From Devosia indica (lineage in GTDB: Bacteria > Pseudomonadota > Alphaproteobacteria > Rhizobiales > Devosiaceae), in the NCBI RefSeq assembly GCF_003056405.1, contig NZ_PYVZ01000004.1, positions 124,001 to 188,000 on the forward strand: DNA of 64,000 bases, given 5' to 3'. The notes under the pieces are model-generated. The model did no database searches, was not told the origin of the DNA, and saw only the letters and a program-made list of their open reading frames with translations. Shown one piece after another: positions 17,299 to 26,023 of this stretch; within the stretch, counting starts at the first letter, position 1; every line of letters begins with the position of its first letter. The position numbers and the translations under genes were made by a program.

Positions 17299-18426
17299 AT
17301 GAAGCAAGTCAATTTCTCCCTTATCGCCAGCGATGGCATGGCGCGCCGCGGCCGGATCGATACGCCGCGCGGCGAAATCAACACACCTGCCTTCATGCCC
17401 GTGGGCACGGCCGGCACCGTCAAGGCGATGTATCCTGAGCAGGTGCGCGAGACCGGCGCAGATATCCTATTGGGCAATACCTATCACTTGATGCTGCGGC
17501 CAGGCGCCGAACGCGTCGCCTCGCTCGGTGGGCTGCACGAATTCATGGACTGGCAAAGGCCGATCCTGACCGATAGCGGCGGTTTCCAGGTGATGTCGCT
17601 GGCCAAGTTGCGCAAGCTCACTGAGAAGGGTGTGACCTTCAAATCGCATATCGACGGCTCGAGCCATGAGCTGACGCCGGAGCGCTCCATCGAGATCCAG
17701 ACGCTGCTGGATAGCGACATCATCATGCAGCTCGACGAGTGCATTGCCTTGCCGGCGGAGCGCAAGGAGATGGAACGGGCCATGGAGCTCTCCATTCGGT
17801 GGGCCGACCGTTCCAAGACGGCGTTCAACAACCAGCAGAACCGGGCGCTGTTCGGGATTGTGCAGGGTGGGGACGACGCCGAATTGCGCGGGCGCTCGGC
17901 CGACGGGCTCAAAGGCATAGGGTTTGATGGTTATGCGGTGGGAGGGCTCGCTGTCGGTGAGCCGCAGGAGGTGATGTTCCGCGTGCTCAACGAGATCACG
18001 CCGGAACTGCCGACCGATCGGCCGCGCTATCTGATGGGCGTGGGCAAGCCCGACGACATCCTGGGCGGGATTGAGCGGGGCATCGACATGTTCGATTGCG
18101 TGCATCCCACGCGGGCGGGACGCCATGGCCACGCCTATACGCGGTTCGGCGTCATCAACCTGAAGAATGCCCGGCATAAGGACGATTATCGACCTTTGGA
18201 CGAGGCGTCGCCCAACCCCAATTGCCGCCGCTGGAGCAGGGCCTACCTGCACCATCTGGTTCGGACCGAAGAGATATTGGGCGCCATGGTGCTTTCGCAG
18301 ATCAACCTGGCCTACTATCAGGAACTGACGGCGGGGTGCCGGGCGGCGATTGAAGCGGGCCGGATGAAGGATTTTGCGGCAGAGACGCGCGCGGCATGGG
18401 CCGCTGGCGACCTGCCGGTTTTGTAA
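17299..18426 (+). CDS. tgt: tRNA-guanine transglycosylase, zinc-ligand cysteines partly missing
   Basis: A 375-residue bacterial Tgt that swaps G34 for preQ1 in GUN anticodons. Catalytic features are intact: Asp92 in [11 protein letters not shown] and the nucleophile Asp266 in [17 protein letters not shown]. The C-terminal zinc site, normally CxCxxC plus His, reads SPNPNC (304-309) before SRAYLHHL. Only the third cysteine (Cys309) and the histidines remain. Expression is probably linked to queA, 670 bp upstream. The length is typical, so this is not a truncated copy. Confidence 0.95.
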   Translation: MKQVNFSLIASDGMARRGRIDTPRGEINTPAFMPVGTAGTVKAMYPEQVRETGADILLGNTYHLMLRPGAERVASLGGLHEFMDWQRPILTDSGGFQVMSLAKLRKLTEKGVTFKSHIDGSSHELTPERSIEIQTLLDSDIIMQLDECIALPAERKEMERAMELSIRWADRSKTAFNNQQNRALFGIVQGGDDAELRGRSADGLKGIGFDGYAVGGLAVGEPQEVMFRVLNEITPELPTDRPRYLMGVGKPDDILGGIERGIDMFDCVHPTRAGRHGHAYTRFGVINLKNARHKDDYRPLDEASPNPNCRRWSRAYLHHLVRTEEILGAMVLSQINLAYYQELTAGCRAAIEAGRMKDFAAETRAAWAAGDLPVL

Positions 18427-18437
18427 GGGGACAAGGA

Positions 18438-20069
18438 ATGGCCAAGGACGCGGGTTTCAAAGCGCTGAGCAAACATCGCAAGCGCATTGCAGAAACCGAT
18501 ATGCGCGCGATGTTCGCACTCGATCCGAACCGCTTCCAACGGTTTTCGGCGACCGGGGCAGATATTCTGCTCGATTATTCCAAGAACCGGATCGACGAAG
18601 AGGTGATGGGCGCGCTGTTTGAGCTGGCGCGCGCCGCCGGCGTCGAGGAACGTCGCACTCAGATGTGCGAGGGCGAGCACATCAATATGACCGAAGACCG
18701 CGCCGTCATGCACATGGCGCTGCGTTATCAAGGTGAGCACCCGGTCGAGGTCGATGGCAAGGATGTGATGCCGGACGTGCGTGCGGTGCTCAAGGCCATC
18801 GAGACCTATTCCAACGCCGTGCGTTCAGGTGAAATCCGTGGCCACGGCGGCGAGCAGATCACCGATGTGGTCAATATCGGCATTGGCGGCTCGGATCTCG
18901 GCCCCGCCATGGTGACGCTGGCGCTGGAGCCCTATACCCGCGCTGATCTGCGCGCGCATTACGTCTCCAATGTCGATGGCGCGCATATTCACGATGTGCT
19001 TAAGCGCCTCGATCCGAAAAAGACCCTGTTCATCGTCGCTTCGAAGACCTTCACGACTGACGAGACCATGACCAACGCCAATTCGGCGCGGGCCTGGATC
19101 GCCGAGGCGCTGGGTGAAGAGGCGGTGCCAAACCACTTCGCGGCGGTTTCGACCAATATCGAGGCCTGCGCCGGTTTCGGCATTCGCGAAGACCGAATCT
19201 TTGGCTTCTGGGACTGGGTGGGTGGCCGCTATTCGGTGTGGTCGGCCATCGGTCTGCCCATTGCCCTGGCCGTTGGCTATGACAATTTTGCCAAGTTCCT
19301 GGCCGGGGCCGATGCCATGGACAGACATTTCCTGGAAACACCGCTCGAGCGCAATCTGCCAGTGATCATGGCGCTGCTCGGCGTCTGGTATCGCAATGCC
19401 TGGGGGTTCTCTACCCATGCGGTGCTACCCTATGACCAGCGGATGAGCCGTTTTGCTGCCTATCTACAGCAGCAGGACATGGAATCGAACGGCAAGTCGG
19501 TGACGCTGGACGGCAAGAAGGTCGACTGGCCGACCGGGCCGATCGTCTGGGGCGAACCGGGGACCAACGGTCAACACGCCTTCTACCAGCTCATCCACCA
19601 GGGCACCGATGTCATTCCGTGCGATTTCCTGATTGCTGCGCGGCCGCATGAGAGCCTGCCGCCGCATCACGACAAGCTAGTGGCCAATGTGCTGGCGCAA
19701 TCCGAAGCGCTGATGCTGGGCAAGACCAAGGACGAGGTTGTGGCCGAACTCAGGGCACAGGGTCTCGAAAAGGCCGAGATCAAGGCGCTGGCGCCGCACA
19801 AGGTGTTCCCGGGCAATCGCCCGTCCAACACGCTATTCTACAAGCAGCTTACGCCCGAGACGCTGGGTTCGCTGATTGCGCTCTACGAGCACAAGGTGTT
19901 CGTGCAGGGGGTGATCTGGAACGTCAATTCCTATGATCAATGGGGCGTGGAACTGGGCAAGCAACTGGCCAAGGCGCTGCTACCAAAGGTGAAGGGCGAA
20001 CAGGGTGGCGAGGGGCATGATGCCTCGACGCAGGGCTTGCTCGGCTACTACCTCGCCAACAAGGCCTGA
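18438..20069 (+). CDS. pgi: Glucose-6-phosphate isomerase
   Basis: A 543-residue PGI that interconverts glucose-6-phosphate and fructose-6-phosphate. Signatures are present: [17 protein letters not shown], the [13 protein letters not shown] phosphate loop, [32 protein letters not shown] (PGI signature with the base Glu) and the terminal [24 protein letters not shown] at 18438 is chosen for its fit to the family start and an AGGGG about 8 bases upstream. It lies in line with tgt (11 bp gap) and map (3 bp gap). Confidence 0.96.
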   Translation: MAKDAGFKALSKHRKRIAETDMRAMFALDPNRFQRFSATGADILLDYSKNRIDEEVMGALFELARAAGVEERRTQMCEGEHINMTEDRAVMHMALRYQGEHPVEVDGKDVMPDVRAVLKAIETYSNAVRSGEIRGHGGEQITDVVNIGIGGSDLGPAMVTLALEPYTRADLRAHYVSNVDGAHIHDVLKRLDPKKTLFIVASKTFTTDETMTNANSARAWIAEALGEEAVPNHFAAVSTNIEACAGFGIREDRIFGFWDWVGGRYSVWSAIGLPIALAVGYDNFAKFLAGADAMDRHFLETPLERNLPVIMALLGVWYRNAWGFSTHAVLPYDQRMSRFAAYLQQQDMESNGKSVTLDGKKVDWPTGPIVWGEPGTNGQHAFYQLIHQGTDVIPCDFLIAARPHESLPPHHDKLVANVLAQSEALMLGKTKDEVVAELRAQGLEKAEIKALAPHKVFPGNRPSNTLFYKQLTPETLGSLIALYEHKVFVQGVIWNVNSYDQWGVELGKQLAKALLPKVKGEQGGEGHDASTQGLLGYYLANKA

Positions 20070-20072
20070 CGC

Positions 20073-20828
20073 TTGATTATCACGACAGACGAGCAACTCG
20101 GGAAGCTCAAGGAAATCGGACGCATTTGTGCCATGGCTCGCGAGGTCATGGCAGAAGCGATGCGACCGGGCATGACCACGCTTGAGCTGGATGATATTGG
20201 CGCCAAGTTCCTTGCCGACCATGGCGCGGTATCAGCGCCGATCATCACCTATGAGTTTCCCGGAGCCACCTGCATTTCGGTCAATGAGGAAATTGCCCAC
20301 GGCATTCCAGGGGACCGGGTGCTCAGGGATGGCGACCTGGTCAATATCGATGTGTCGGCGGCCAAGGATGGCGTTTATGCCGATTGCGGGGCGTCCTATA
20401 TTCTGGGCAAGGGCGACCCGCGGCTGGAAAAGCTGTGCCGCGACGGCAAGAAGGCGATGTGGGCCGGGATCAAGGCGGTCAAGGCCGGGGCACCGCTGGC
20501 CGATATCGGCATGGCCATCGGCAAGGTCGCCAAGAAAGGCGGCTATACGCTGATCCGCAACCTTGCCAGCCACGGGGTCGGCGACAGCCTGCATGACGAG
20601 CCGGGCGAGGTGCCGACCTGGCCGGACAAGACGGAGCGGCGAAGAATCGGCAACGGGCTGGTTTTCACCATTGAACCGTTCCTCTCGCTGGGCGGGCAGA
20701 TGGCCGAGCAGATGTATGATGACGATGAATGGACGCTGACGGCCGAGCCGCTGGCGCCAACGGTGCAGTATGAACATACGATTGTTGCGACGCCACGTGG
20801 GCCTGTGGTGGTGACGCTGGCAGGGTAG
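20073..20828 (+). CDS. map: Methionine aminopeptidase, type I
   Basis: A 251-residue MetAP-I that removes N-terminal methionine from nascent proteins. The five metal ligands are visible: the two Asp in NIDVSAAKDGVYADCG, His in NLASHGVGDSLHDEP, Glu in FTIEPF and Glu in QYEHTIV. The start is TTG three bases after the pgi stop, with AAGG in the pgi end as a possible Shine-Dalgarno. No N-terminal zinc-finger extension. Confidence 0.95.
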   Translation: MIITTDEQLGKLKEIGRICAMAREVMAEAMRPGMTTLELDDIGAKFLADHGAVSAPIITYEFPGATCISVNEEIAHGIPGDRVLRDGDLVNIDVSAAKDGVYADCGASYILGKGDPRLEKLCRDGKKAMWAGIKAVKAGAPLADIGMAIGKVAKKGGYTLIRNLASHGVGDSLHDEPGEVPTWPDKTERRRIGNGLVFTIEPFLSLGGQMAEQMYDDDEWTLTAEPLAPTVQYEHTIVATPRGPVVVTLAG

Positions 20829-20857
20829 GGCGCGTCAGCGCTGCGCAGTGGTTCAGG

Positions 20858-21385
20858 CTAGAGCCAGACCAGCAGAAGCGGGCCGAGAATGATCAGGCCA
20901 ATGCCCACCGCGTAGCGTAGATTGCCCAAACGTCGCAGGGCGGGCACGCTGAGCACAGTGGACAGTACCAGGAAGCCGATCAGGCCAACCAGCGCGGGCA
21001 GCAGCGGATTGAGGTTCAGCGCCGCGTTCTCGGTGATTTGCAAATAGACCATATGCCCGCCGGCAAAGCCGAGCAGGGCCATGATGACCACGGTGACAGC
21101 CTTGGCGGTGATGAGCAGTGCCATGTCGATTGTGGTGCTGGTGAGCAGCAGCGCGATGCCGGAGCCGGTAACGTGAACGGCGGCCAGGGTTGCGAACACG
21201 CCGCTGCCGGTCAGGACAGGGACCAGTTCAGGCGGCGCATTAAGGGGCAGGGATCCGACCATGGGCAGGTCGGCGCCATATTGGGCCAGAAGCAAAATGC
21301 CATAGAGCATGACAAATGTGCTGGCCGCAAAGACCAGCAAAGTGACCGCCAGGACCTTGAGCAGGTCTGTCGTCTCCTGAGACAT
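20858..21385 (-). CDS. Hypothetical multi-pass membrane protein
   Basis: A 175-residue very hydrophobic protein with about five predicted TM helices (near 10-33, 60-82, 88-110, 126-146 and 155-175). It has no recognised signature and few charged residues apart from the short N-terminus and the RRLGNLR loop. Convergent with map and not linked to an operon. Family and function not recognised. Confidence 0.65.
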   Translation of the reverse strand: MSQETTDLLKVLAVTLLVFAASTFVMLYGILLLAQYGADLPMVGSLPLNAPPELVPVLTGSGVFATLAAVHVTGSGIALLLTSTTIDMALLITAKAVTVVIMALLGFAGGHMVYLQITENAALNLNPLLPALVGLIGFLVLSTVLSVPALRRLGNLRYAVGIGLIILGPLLLVWL

Positions 21386-21439
21386 GTGTATCCCCCAAAC
21401 GCTGTGCCTGTTGCCGATAGTACGGCATAGCGCTGATTC

Positions 21440-21613
21440 TCAAACGGGAATGCGGCGTCCAGGAGCGCCCAGGCGCGTCTGGGTGGTGCGGGACGCGGGC
21501 CCGCGGGCGCGATGGATCCGCGTAGGCTTGCGAAAATCCTCGGATAGCTCGAAGGCATCGGCCCGGTTGTCGAGCTCGGCATATGGGTCGGGATCTATGC
21601 AGGTCTGGGACAT
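21440..21613 (-). CDS. Small hypothetical protein (57 aa)
   Basis: A short frame from ATG at 21613 to TGA at 21440 in a 312-bp stretch otherwise without a gene. The product is polar, begins MSQTCIDPDPYAELDN, contains FELSEDFRKPTRIHRARGP and ends basic. Codon third positions are mostly G/C as in neighbouring genes. There is no clear Shine-Dalgarno. No family recognised; it could be a chance frame. Confidence 0.4.
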   Translation of the reverse strand: MSQTCIDPDPYAELDNRADAFELSEDFRKPTRIHRARGPASRTTQTRLGAPGRRIPV

Positions 21614-21697
21614 GGCCGCGCACTGGTTGAGACGTGCATCAATATGCCTTCATACCGGGGCGGTTTCGCGACGATAGCGTGATGCATTGAGGAAAAG

Positions 21698-21772
21698 TGG
21701 TACGCCGGGTGGGGGTCGAACCCACGACCATTCGATTAAAAGTCGAATGCTCTACCACTGAGCTACCGGCGC
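21698..21772 (-). tRNA. tRNA-Lys (anticodon TTT)
   Basis: A complete cloverleaf on the minus strand: 7-bp acceptor (GCGCCGG with CCGGCGT, first pair G-U), D-arm GCTCAGTGGTAGAGC, anticodon loop CTTTTAA with anticodon TTT at plus positions 21738-21740, and T-arm GTGGG-TTCGACC-CCCAC. The 3' CCA is encoded (21698-21700). Confidence 0.97.
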
Positions 21773-21901
21773 CTACATTTTTGAATGTCACGTTTCAGAT
21801 CAAGCGGGATAGCCCAAATTTCCGGAAACGCTCCGTGAACGCCCTTCGGCATCGCGGCGGAACATAGCCAGACTTGTCGGCCTGTCAACCGAATTTGGTC
21901 G

Positions 21902-22702
21902 CTAACGCGACATGTCCAGGGGAGTGCCGGAATACGGCATCGGGATGCAGGCAATTGAAACCCGTTCGAAGCGCTGACAAAGGGAGCGCGCTTCAGCCAG
22001 TTCCTCGATGGGGCCCACAACGATGCGCTTGCCCTCGCCATTGGCCTCATCCACCACCAGCGGAGACAGGCCAAACAGCAGCGGGCCCAGCTTGAGGGTC
22101 AAGTCGCTCCAGAGGGCCGGCGTCTGCTCAAAGGGCACGGCCGCGCCGACAGCGATGCCATAGGCATTCTCATTTGGCATCGCCAAGGCCGCGGTCTGCT
22201 CAGTCGCCACGGGTGCGGGCAGGGGCTGATTGACTGGGGCAGGCACTGAAGCCTGGGGCAAGGCGGACTGCCGAACGGCGACCGTGCCGCCTTCGGCCTC
22301 GAAGGTCAGCGTCTGATTGCTGCCGATGGAGGCCGTAACGTTAGCGCGGTCAACGGAGGTGCCGTTGGGCAGGTTTTCGAGAATTTGCGGCACGGTGGTC
22401 TCAAGGGCCCCGACCCGGCGGGTAATGTCGTTGCCAGAGCGCTCCTGCATGGAGAAACGTGTCACCAGAAGCTCGTTTTCGCGCTTGAGCCGTGTGGTCT
22501 CGTCGCGAAGATCGGATACCTGCAGGCGCAGTGTCTCGATCGACGCGCCTGCCACACGTGGCTGATGCAGGCCGCCAATGATGGATTGCGGCACAAGCAA
22601 AGAGATATTGGAGCCAAAAACCGCCAGAGCGACACAGACGAGAGCAACCACGCCCCAGACCGTTACGTCGGATTGCCGGAACTGTTCGGATGCTTTAGCC
22701 AA
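21902..22702 (-). CDS. Single-pass membrane protein with coiled coil and SPOR-like C-terminus
   Basis: A 266-residue protein: a short cytoplasmic start, one TM helix (about 15-38), a coiled-coil-like segment (about 50-110, heptads around LRLQVSDLRDETTRLKRENELL cut by basic residues), a Pro/Ala/Val-rich linker, and a C-terminal 75 residues with LKLGPLLFGLSPLVV and IVVGPIEELAEARSLCQRF. The last part resembles the glycan-binding SPOR domain, where V-G-P-F-x-x-x-x-A is typical. It may be an envelope or division-associated protein. The family assignment is tentative. Confidence 0.6.
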   Translation of the reverse strand: MAKASEQFRQSDVTVWGVVALVCVALAVFGSNISLLVPQSIIGGLHQPRVAGASIETLRLQVSDLRDETTRLKRENELLVTRFSMQERSGNDITRRVGALETTVPQILENLPNGTSVDRANVTASIGSNQTLTFEAEGGTVAVRQSALPQASVPAPVNQPLPAPVATEQTAALAMPNENAYGIAVGAAVPFEQTPALWSDLTLKLGPLLFGLSPLVVDEANGEGKRIVVGPIEELAEARSLCQRFERVSIACIPMPYSGTPLDMSR

Positions 22703-22839
22703 GCGAGGATCCTCTGAGACGCCCGAATCGCCGGGTGTATCGTGGTTAGAGTGGTCCCAATGTTATCGGTTCGCCAACTGTTGGCTGCCATAAATTTGTG
22801 TAAATGCCGGGGGAAAACCGGTGGGTCGGGGAGAGCGTG

Positions 22840-24189
22840 ATGGCCGAACTGCTTTCGATCATTCTTGCAGCGGGCGAAGGCACGCGGATGAAGTCCGCCC
22901 TGCCCAAGGTGTTGCATCCGGTCGGGGGCTTGCCCGTGGTCAGCCATGTGCTGCGGACGGTGCAGGGATTTGGCTCGAAAGTCGCGGTTGTCGTCGGGCC
23001 CGGCCACGAAGCGGTCGAGGCAGCGGTAACCCGATTTGAGGCGATGGCGCATATCGCGCGACAGGAGCATCGGCTGGGGACGGCCCATGCGGTGCAGCAG
23101 GCGCGCGGGGCCTATGAGGCGGCGCCCGGACATGTGCTGGTGCTCTATGCCGACACGCCGCTTGTGACCGCACAAACCATCAGCAGCATCGTTGCCAAGC
23201 TCGATGATGGCGCCGACATGGTGGTTGTGGGGTTCCGCCCTGGTGATCCGACAGGCTATGGTCGATTGCTGACGGAGGGCGGCCAGGTGCGCGCCATTCG
23301 GGAGCACAAGGATGCGACCGAGGCCGAGCGGGAGATCGGCTTGTGCAATTCGGGGATTATCGGTTTTCGGGGCGATGCGCTGCGCGGCGTGATCGACCGC
23401 ATCGGCAACCAAAATGCCAAGGGCGAATATTATCTGACCGACGCTGTCGAACTGGCAACGGGTGATGGCAAGCGCGTCGACTTTATCGAGGCGGATGCCG
23501 CCGAACTGGTCGGTGTGGACAATCGCGAGAAACTGGCCGAGGCCGAAGCAACCTTCCAGCAGTTCAAGCGCAAGGAAATCATGGCGGCTGGTGTCACGCT
23601 GCGCGATCCGAACAGCGTGTGGTTCTCCTGGGATACCGAGATCGGGCGCGATGTGACGATTTTTCCCAATGTAGTGTTCGGGCCAGGTGTGAAAATTGCC
23701 GATAATGTCGAGATCCGCGCTTTTTGCGACATTGAGGATGCCGTAATCGGCGAAGGGTCGAGCATTGGGCCGTTTGCGCGCATTCGCGGCGGGGCCGAAC
23801 TGGGGCCTGAAGTGCACTTGGGCAATTTCGTCGAGGTCAAAAAAAGCAAAATCGGGGCCGGCACCAAGGCGGGGCATCTGAGCTATCTCGGCGACGCCGA
23901 AATCGGGACCAAGACCAATATCGGGGCGGGAACCATCACCTGCAATTATGATGGCGTGAACAAGGACAAGACGATCATTGGGGACAATGTGTTCATTGGC
24001 TCCAATGCGTCGCTGGTGGCGCCGGTCAATATTGGCGATGGCGCCTACACCGCATCGGGCAGCGTGATTACCCAGGATGTGCCTGCAGATGCGCTGGCGC
24101 TGGGGCGGGCACGGCAGGAAAATAAGCCGGGTTATGCGCCGAAATTGCGGGAACGAGCCCTGGCCAAGAAGGCGGCGAAAGGAAAATAG
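22840..24189 (+). CDS. glmU: Bifunctional GlcNAc-1-P uridyltransferase / GlcN-1-P acetyltransferase
   Basis: A 449-residue GlmU that makes UDP-GlcNAc for peptidoglycan and LPS. The N-terminal pyrophosphorylase domain starts with ILAAGEGTRMKSALPKVLHPV and has YADTPLV, GTAHAVQQA and GEYYLTDAVEL. The C-terminal left-handed beta-helix (from about 250) has hexapeptide repeats and the acetyltransferase block NFVEVKKSKIGAGTKAGHLSY, then NIGAGTITCNYDGVNKDKT. Start at the ATG preceded by GGGGAGAG. glmS follows after a single base, so both UDP-GlcNAc enzymes share a transcript. Confidence 0.97.
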   Translation: MAELLSIILAAGEGTRMKSALPKVLHPVGGLPVVSHVLRTVQGFGSKVAVVVGPGHEAVEAAVTRFEAMAHIARQEHRLGTAHAVQQARGAYEAAPGHVLVLYADTPLVTAQTISSIVAKLDDGADMVVVGFRPGDPTGYGRLLTEGGQVRAIREHKDATEAEREIGLCNSGIIGFRGDALRGVIDRIGNQNAKGEYYLTDAVELATGDGKRVDFIEADAAELVGVDNREKLAEAEATFQQFKRKEIMAAGVTLRDPNSVWFSWDTEIGRDVTIFPNVVFGPGVKIADNVEIRAFCDIEDAVIGEGSSIGPFARIRGGAELGPEVHLGNFVEVKKSKIGAGTKAGHLSYLGDAEIGTKTNIGAGTITCNYDGVNKDKTIIGDNVFIGSNASLVAPVNIGDGAYTASGSVITQDVPADALALGRARQENKPGYAPKLRERALAKKAAKGK

Positions 24190-24190
24190 C

Positions 24191-26017
24191 ATGTGCGGAA
24201 TCGTTGGAATTGTCGGCGATGCGCCGGTGGCCGGTCGCCTTGTGGATGCGCTGAAGCGCCTCGAATATCGCGGCTATGACAGCGCTGGCGTGGCGACGCT
24301 GGAGGATGGCGCGATTGCCCGCCGCCGCGCTGAGGGCAAGCTGGGCAATCTGGCCAGCAAGCTGGGCATGGAACCGCTCGAGGGGCATATCGGCATCGGC
24401 CACACACGATGGGCAACGCATGGCGCACCCACCGAAACCAATGCGCATCCGCATGCCACCGAGCGCGTCGCTATCGTGCACAATGGCATTATCGAGAATT
24501 TCCGGGAATTGCTGGAAGATCTCGCCAGGGATGGGTATCGGCCCCAGACGCAGACCGACACTGAATCGGTGGCGCTTTGGGTTAGCCGTGAGCTTGAAAA
24601 TGGCGCCGAGCCGGAGCTGGCGGTGGCGCGGACGCTCAAAAAGCTCAAAGGTGCCTTTGCCCTGGCTTTCATGTTCAAGGGCGAGGACGGGCTGCTGATT
24701 GCCGCGCGCCATGGTGCGCCGCTGGCCGTCGGCTATGGCGCGACCGAGATGTATCTGGGCTCCGACGCGATGGCCCTGGCGCCGTTCACCTCGCGCCTGA
24801 CTTATCTCGAGGATGGCGACTGGGCCGTCATTACCCCCCAGGGCGTGACTATCCGCGACGGCAAGGATGCGCTGGTGGAACGCGAGCAGATGGTCTCGCA
24901 AGCTTCGGCCCTGCTGGTGGACAAGGGCAATCATCGCCATTTCATGGCCAAGGAAATCTATGAGCAGCCCGAGACCATTTCGCATACGCTGAGCCACTAT
25001 GTGGACATGGGTGCCGAGAAGGTGGCCGTTCGCGAGACGCTGCCATTTGACTTCGCCGACCTGTCGCGCCTGACCATGAGCGCTTGCGGGACGGCCTACT
25101 ATGCGGGCGCCATCGCAAAATACTGGTTCGAGCGTTATGCACGGCTGCCTGTGGATATCGATGTTGCCAGCGAGTTTCGCTATCGCGAGCCACCGCTGGA
25201 AAAGGGCGGGTTGTCGCTGTTCATTTCGCAATCAGGTGAGACGGCCGATACGCTGGCGGCACTGCGCTATTGCGCCGGGCAGGGACAGCATGTGGCGAGC
25301 CTGGTCAATACGGTGGAATCGACCATTGCGCGCGAATCCGGCGTGGTCTTTCCGATCCTGTGCGGGCCGGAAATCGGGGTGGCTTCCACCAAGGCTCTGA
25401 CAGCACAGCTTACGGCACTGGCCAGCCTGGCGATTGCTGCCGGGCGGGCGCGCGGGGTGGTGTCTGCCGAGCAGGAGACGGAGCTGGTGCGGGCGATGAC
25501 CGCGTTGCCTTCGGCGGTCTCGGCGGCCCTAGCTGCCGAAGAGCAGATCATGGACATTTCCAAGCGGCTCTCCAAGGCCAAGGATGTGCTTTATCTCGGG
25601 CGCGGTGCGATGTTCCCTGTGGCGATGGAGGGCGCGCTAAAGCTCAAGGAAATCAGCTATATCCATGCCGAAGGTTATGCAGCGGGTGAGCTAAAGCATG
25701 GCCCCATCGCTCTGGTGGACGAGGCCATGCCGGTGATCGTGGTGGCGCCGTCCGATGAGCTGGTCGACAAGACGCTCTCCAATATGCAGGAAGTGGCGGC
25801 GCGCGGCGGGAACATCATCCTGATCACCGACCCAGAAGGGGCGCGGACAGTTGGGCGCGGCGTTGCCGACATTATCGAGATCCCGCATGTGCATAATTTC
25901 GTCGCGCCGATCCTGGCGACCATTCCGGTGCAATTGTTGGCCTATCATACCGCCGTATTCATGGGCACCGACGTGGATCAGCCGCGAAACCTGGCGAAGT
26001 CGGTAACGGTGGAGTAG
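24191..26017 (+). CDS. glmS: Glutamine-fructose-6-phosphate aminotransferase (isomerizing)
   Basis: A 608-residue GlmS that forms glucosamine-6-phosphate from fructose-6-phosphate and glutamine. The processed N-terminal cysteine nucleophile is Cys2 in MCGIVGIVG. The glutaminase domain has HTRWATHGAPTETNAHPH and HNGIIENF; two SIS domains follow (ACGTAYYAG, SQSGETADT, EGALKLKEISYIHAEGYAAGELKHGP) and the conserved AKSVTVE end. I use the ATG one base after glmU, required by the catalytic Cys. No glmS ribozyme space exists. Confidence 0.97.
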   Translation: MCGIVGIVGDAPVAGRLVDALKRLEYRGYDSAGVATLEDGAIARRRAEGKLGNLASKLGMEPLEGHIGIGHTRWATHGAPTETNAHPHATERVAIVHNGIIENFRELLEDLARDGYRPQTQTDTESVALWVSRELENGAEPELAVARTLKKLKGAFALAFMFKGEDGLLIAARHGAPLAVGYGATEMYLGSDAMALAPFTSRLTYLEDGDWAVITPQGVTIRDGKDALVEREQMVSQASALLVDKGNHRHFMAKEIYEQPETISHTLSHYVDMGAEKVAVRETLPFDFADLSRLTMSACGTAYYAGAIAKYWFERYARLPVDIDVASEFRYREPPLEKGGLSLFISQSGETADTLAALRYCAGQGQHVASLVNTVESTIARESGVVFPILCGPEIGVASTKALTAQLTALASLAIAAGRARGVVSAEQETELVRAMTALPSAVSAALAAEEQIMDISKRLSKAKDVLYLGRGAMFPVAMEGALKLKEISYIHAEGYAAGELKHGPIALVDEAMPVIVVAPSDELVDKTLSNMQEVAARGGNIILITDPEGARTVGRGVADIIEIPHVHNFVAPILATIPVQLLAYHTAVFMGTDVDQPRNLAKSVTVE

Positions 26018-26023
26018 GGCGGT

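Noticed and set aside
22663-24192. 509-codon open frame antisense to glmU
   Set aside because: It mirrors glmU, which has all family motifs; the antisense product resembles no protein.
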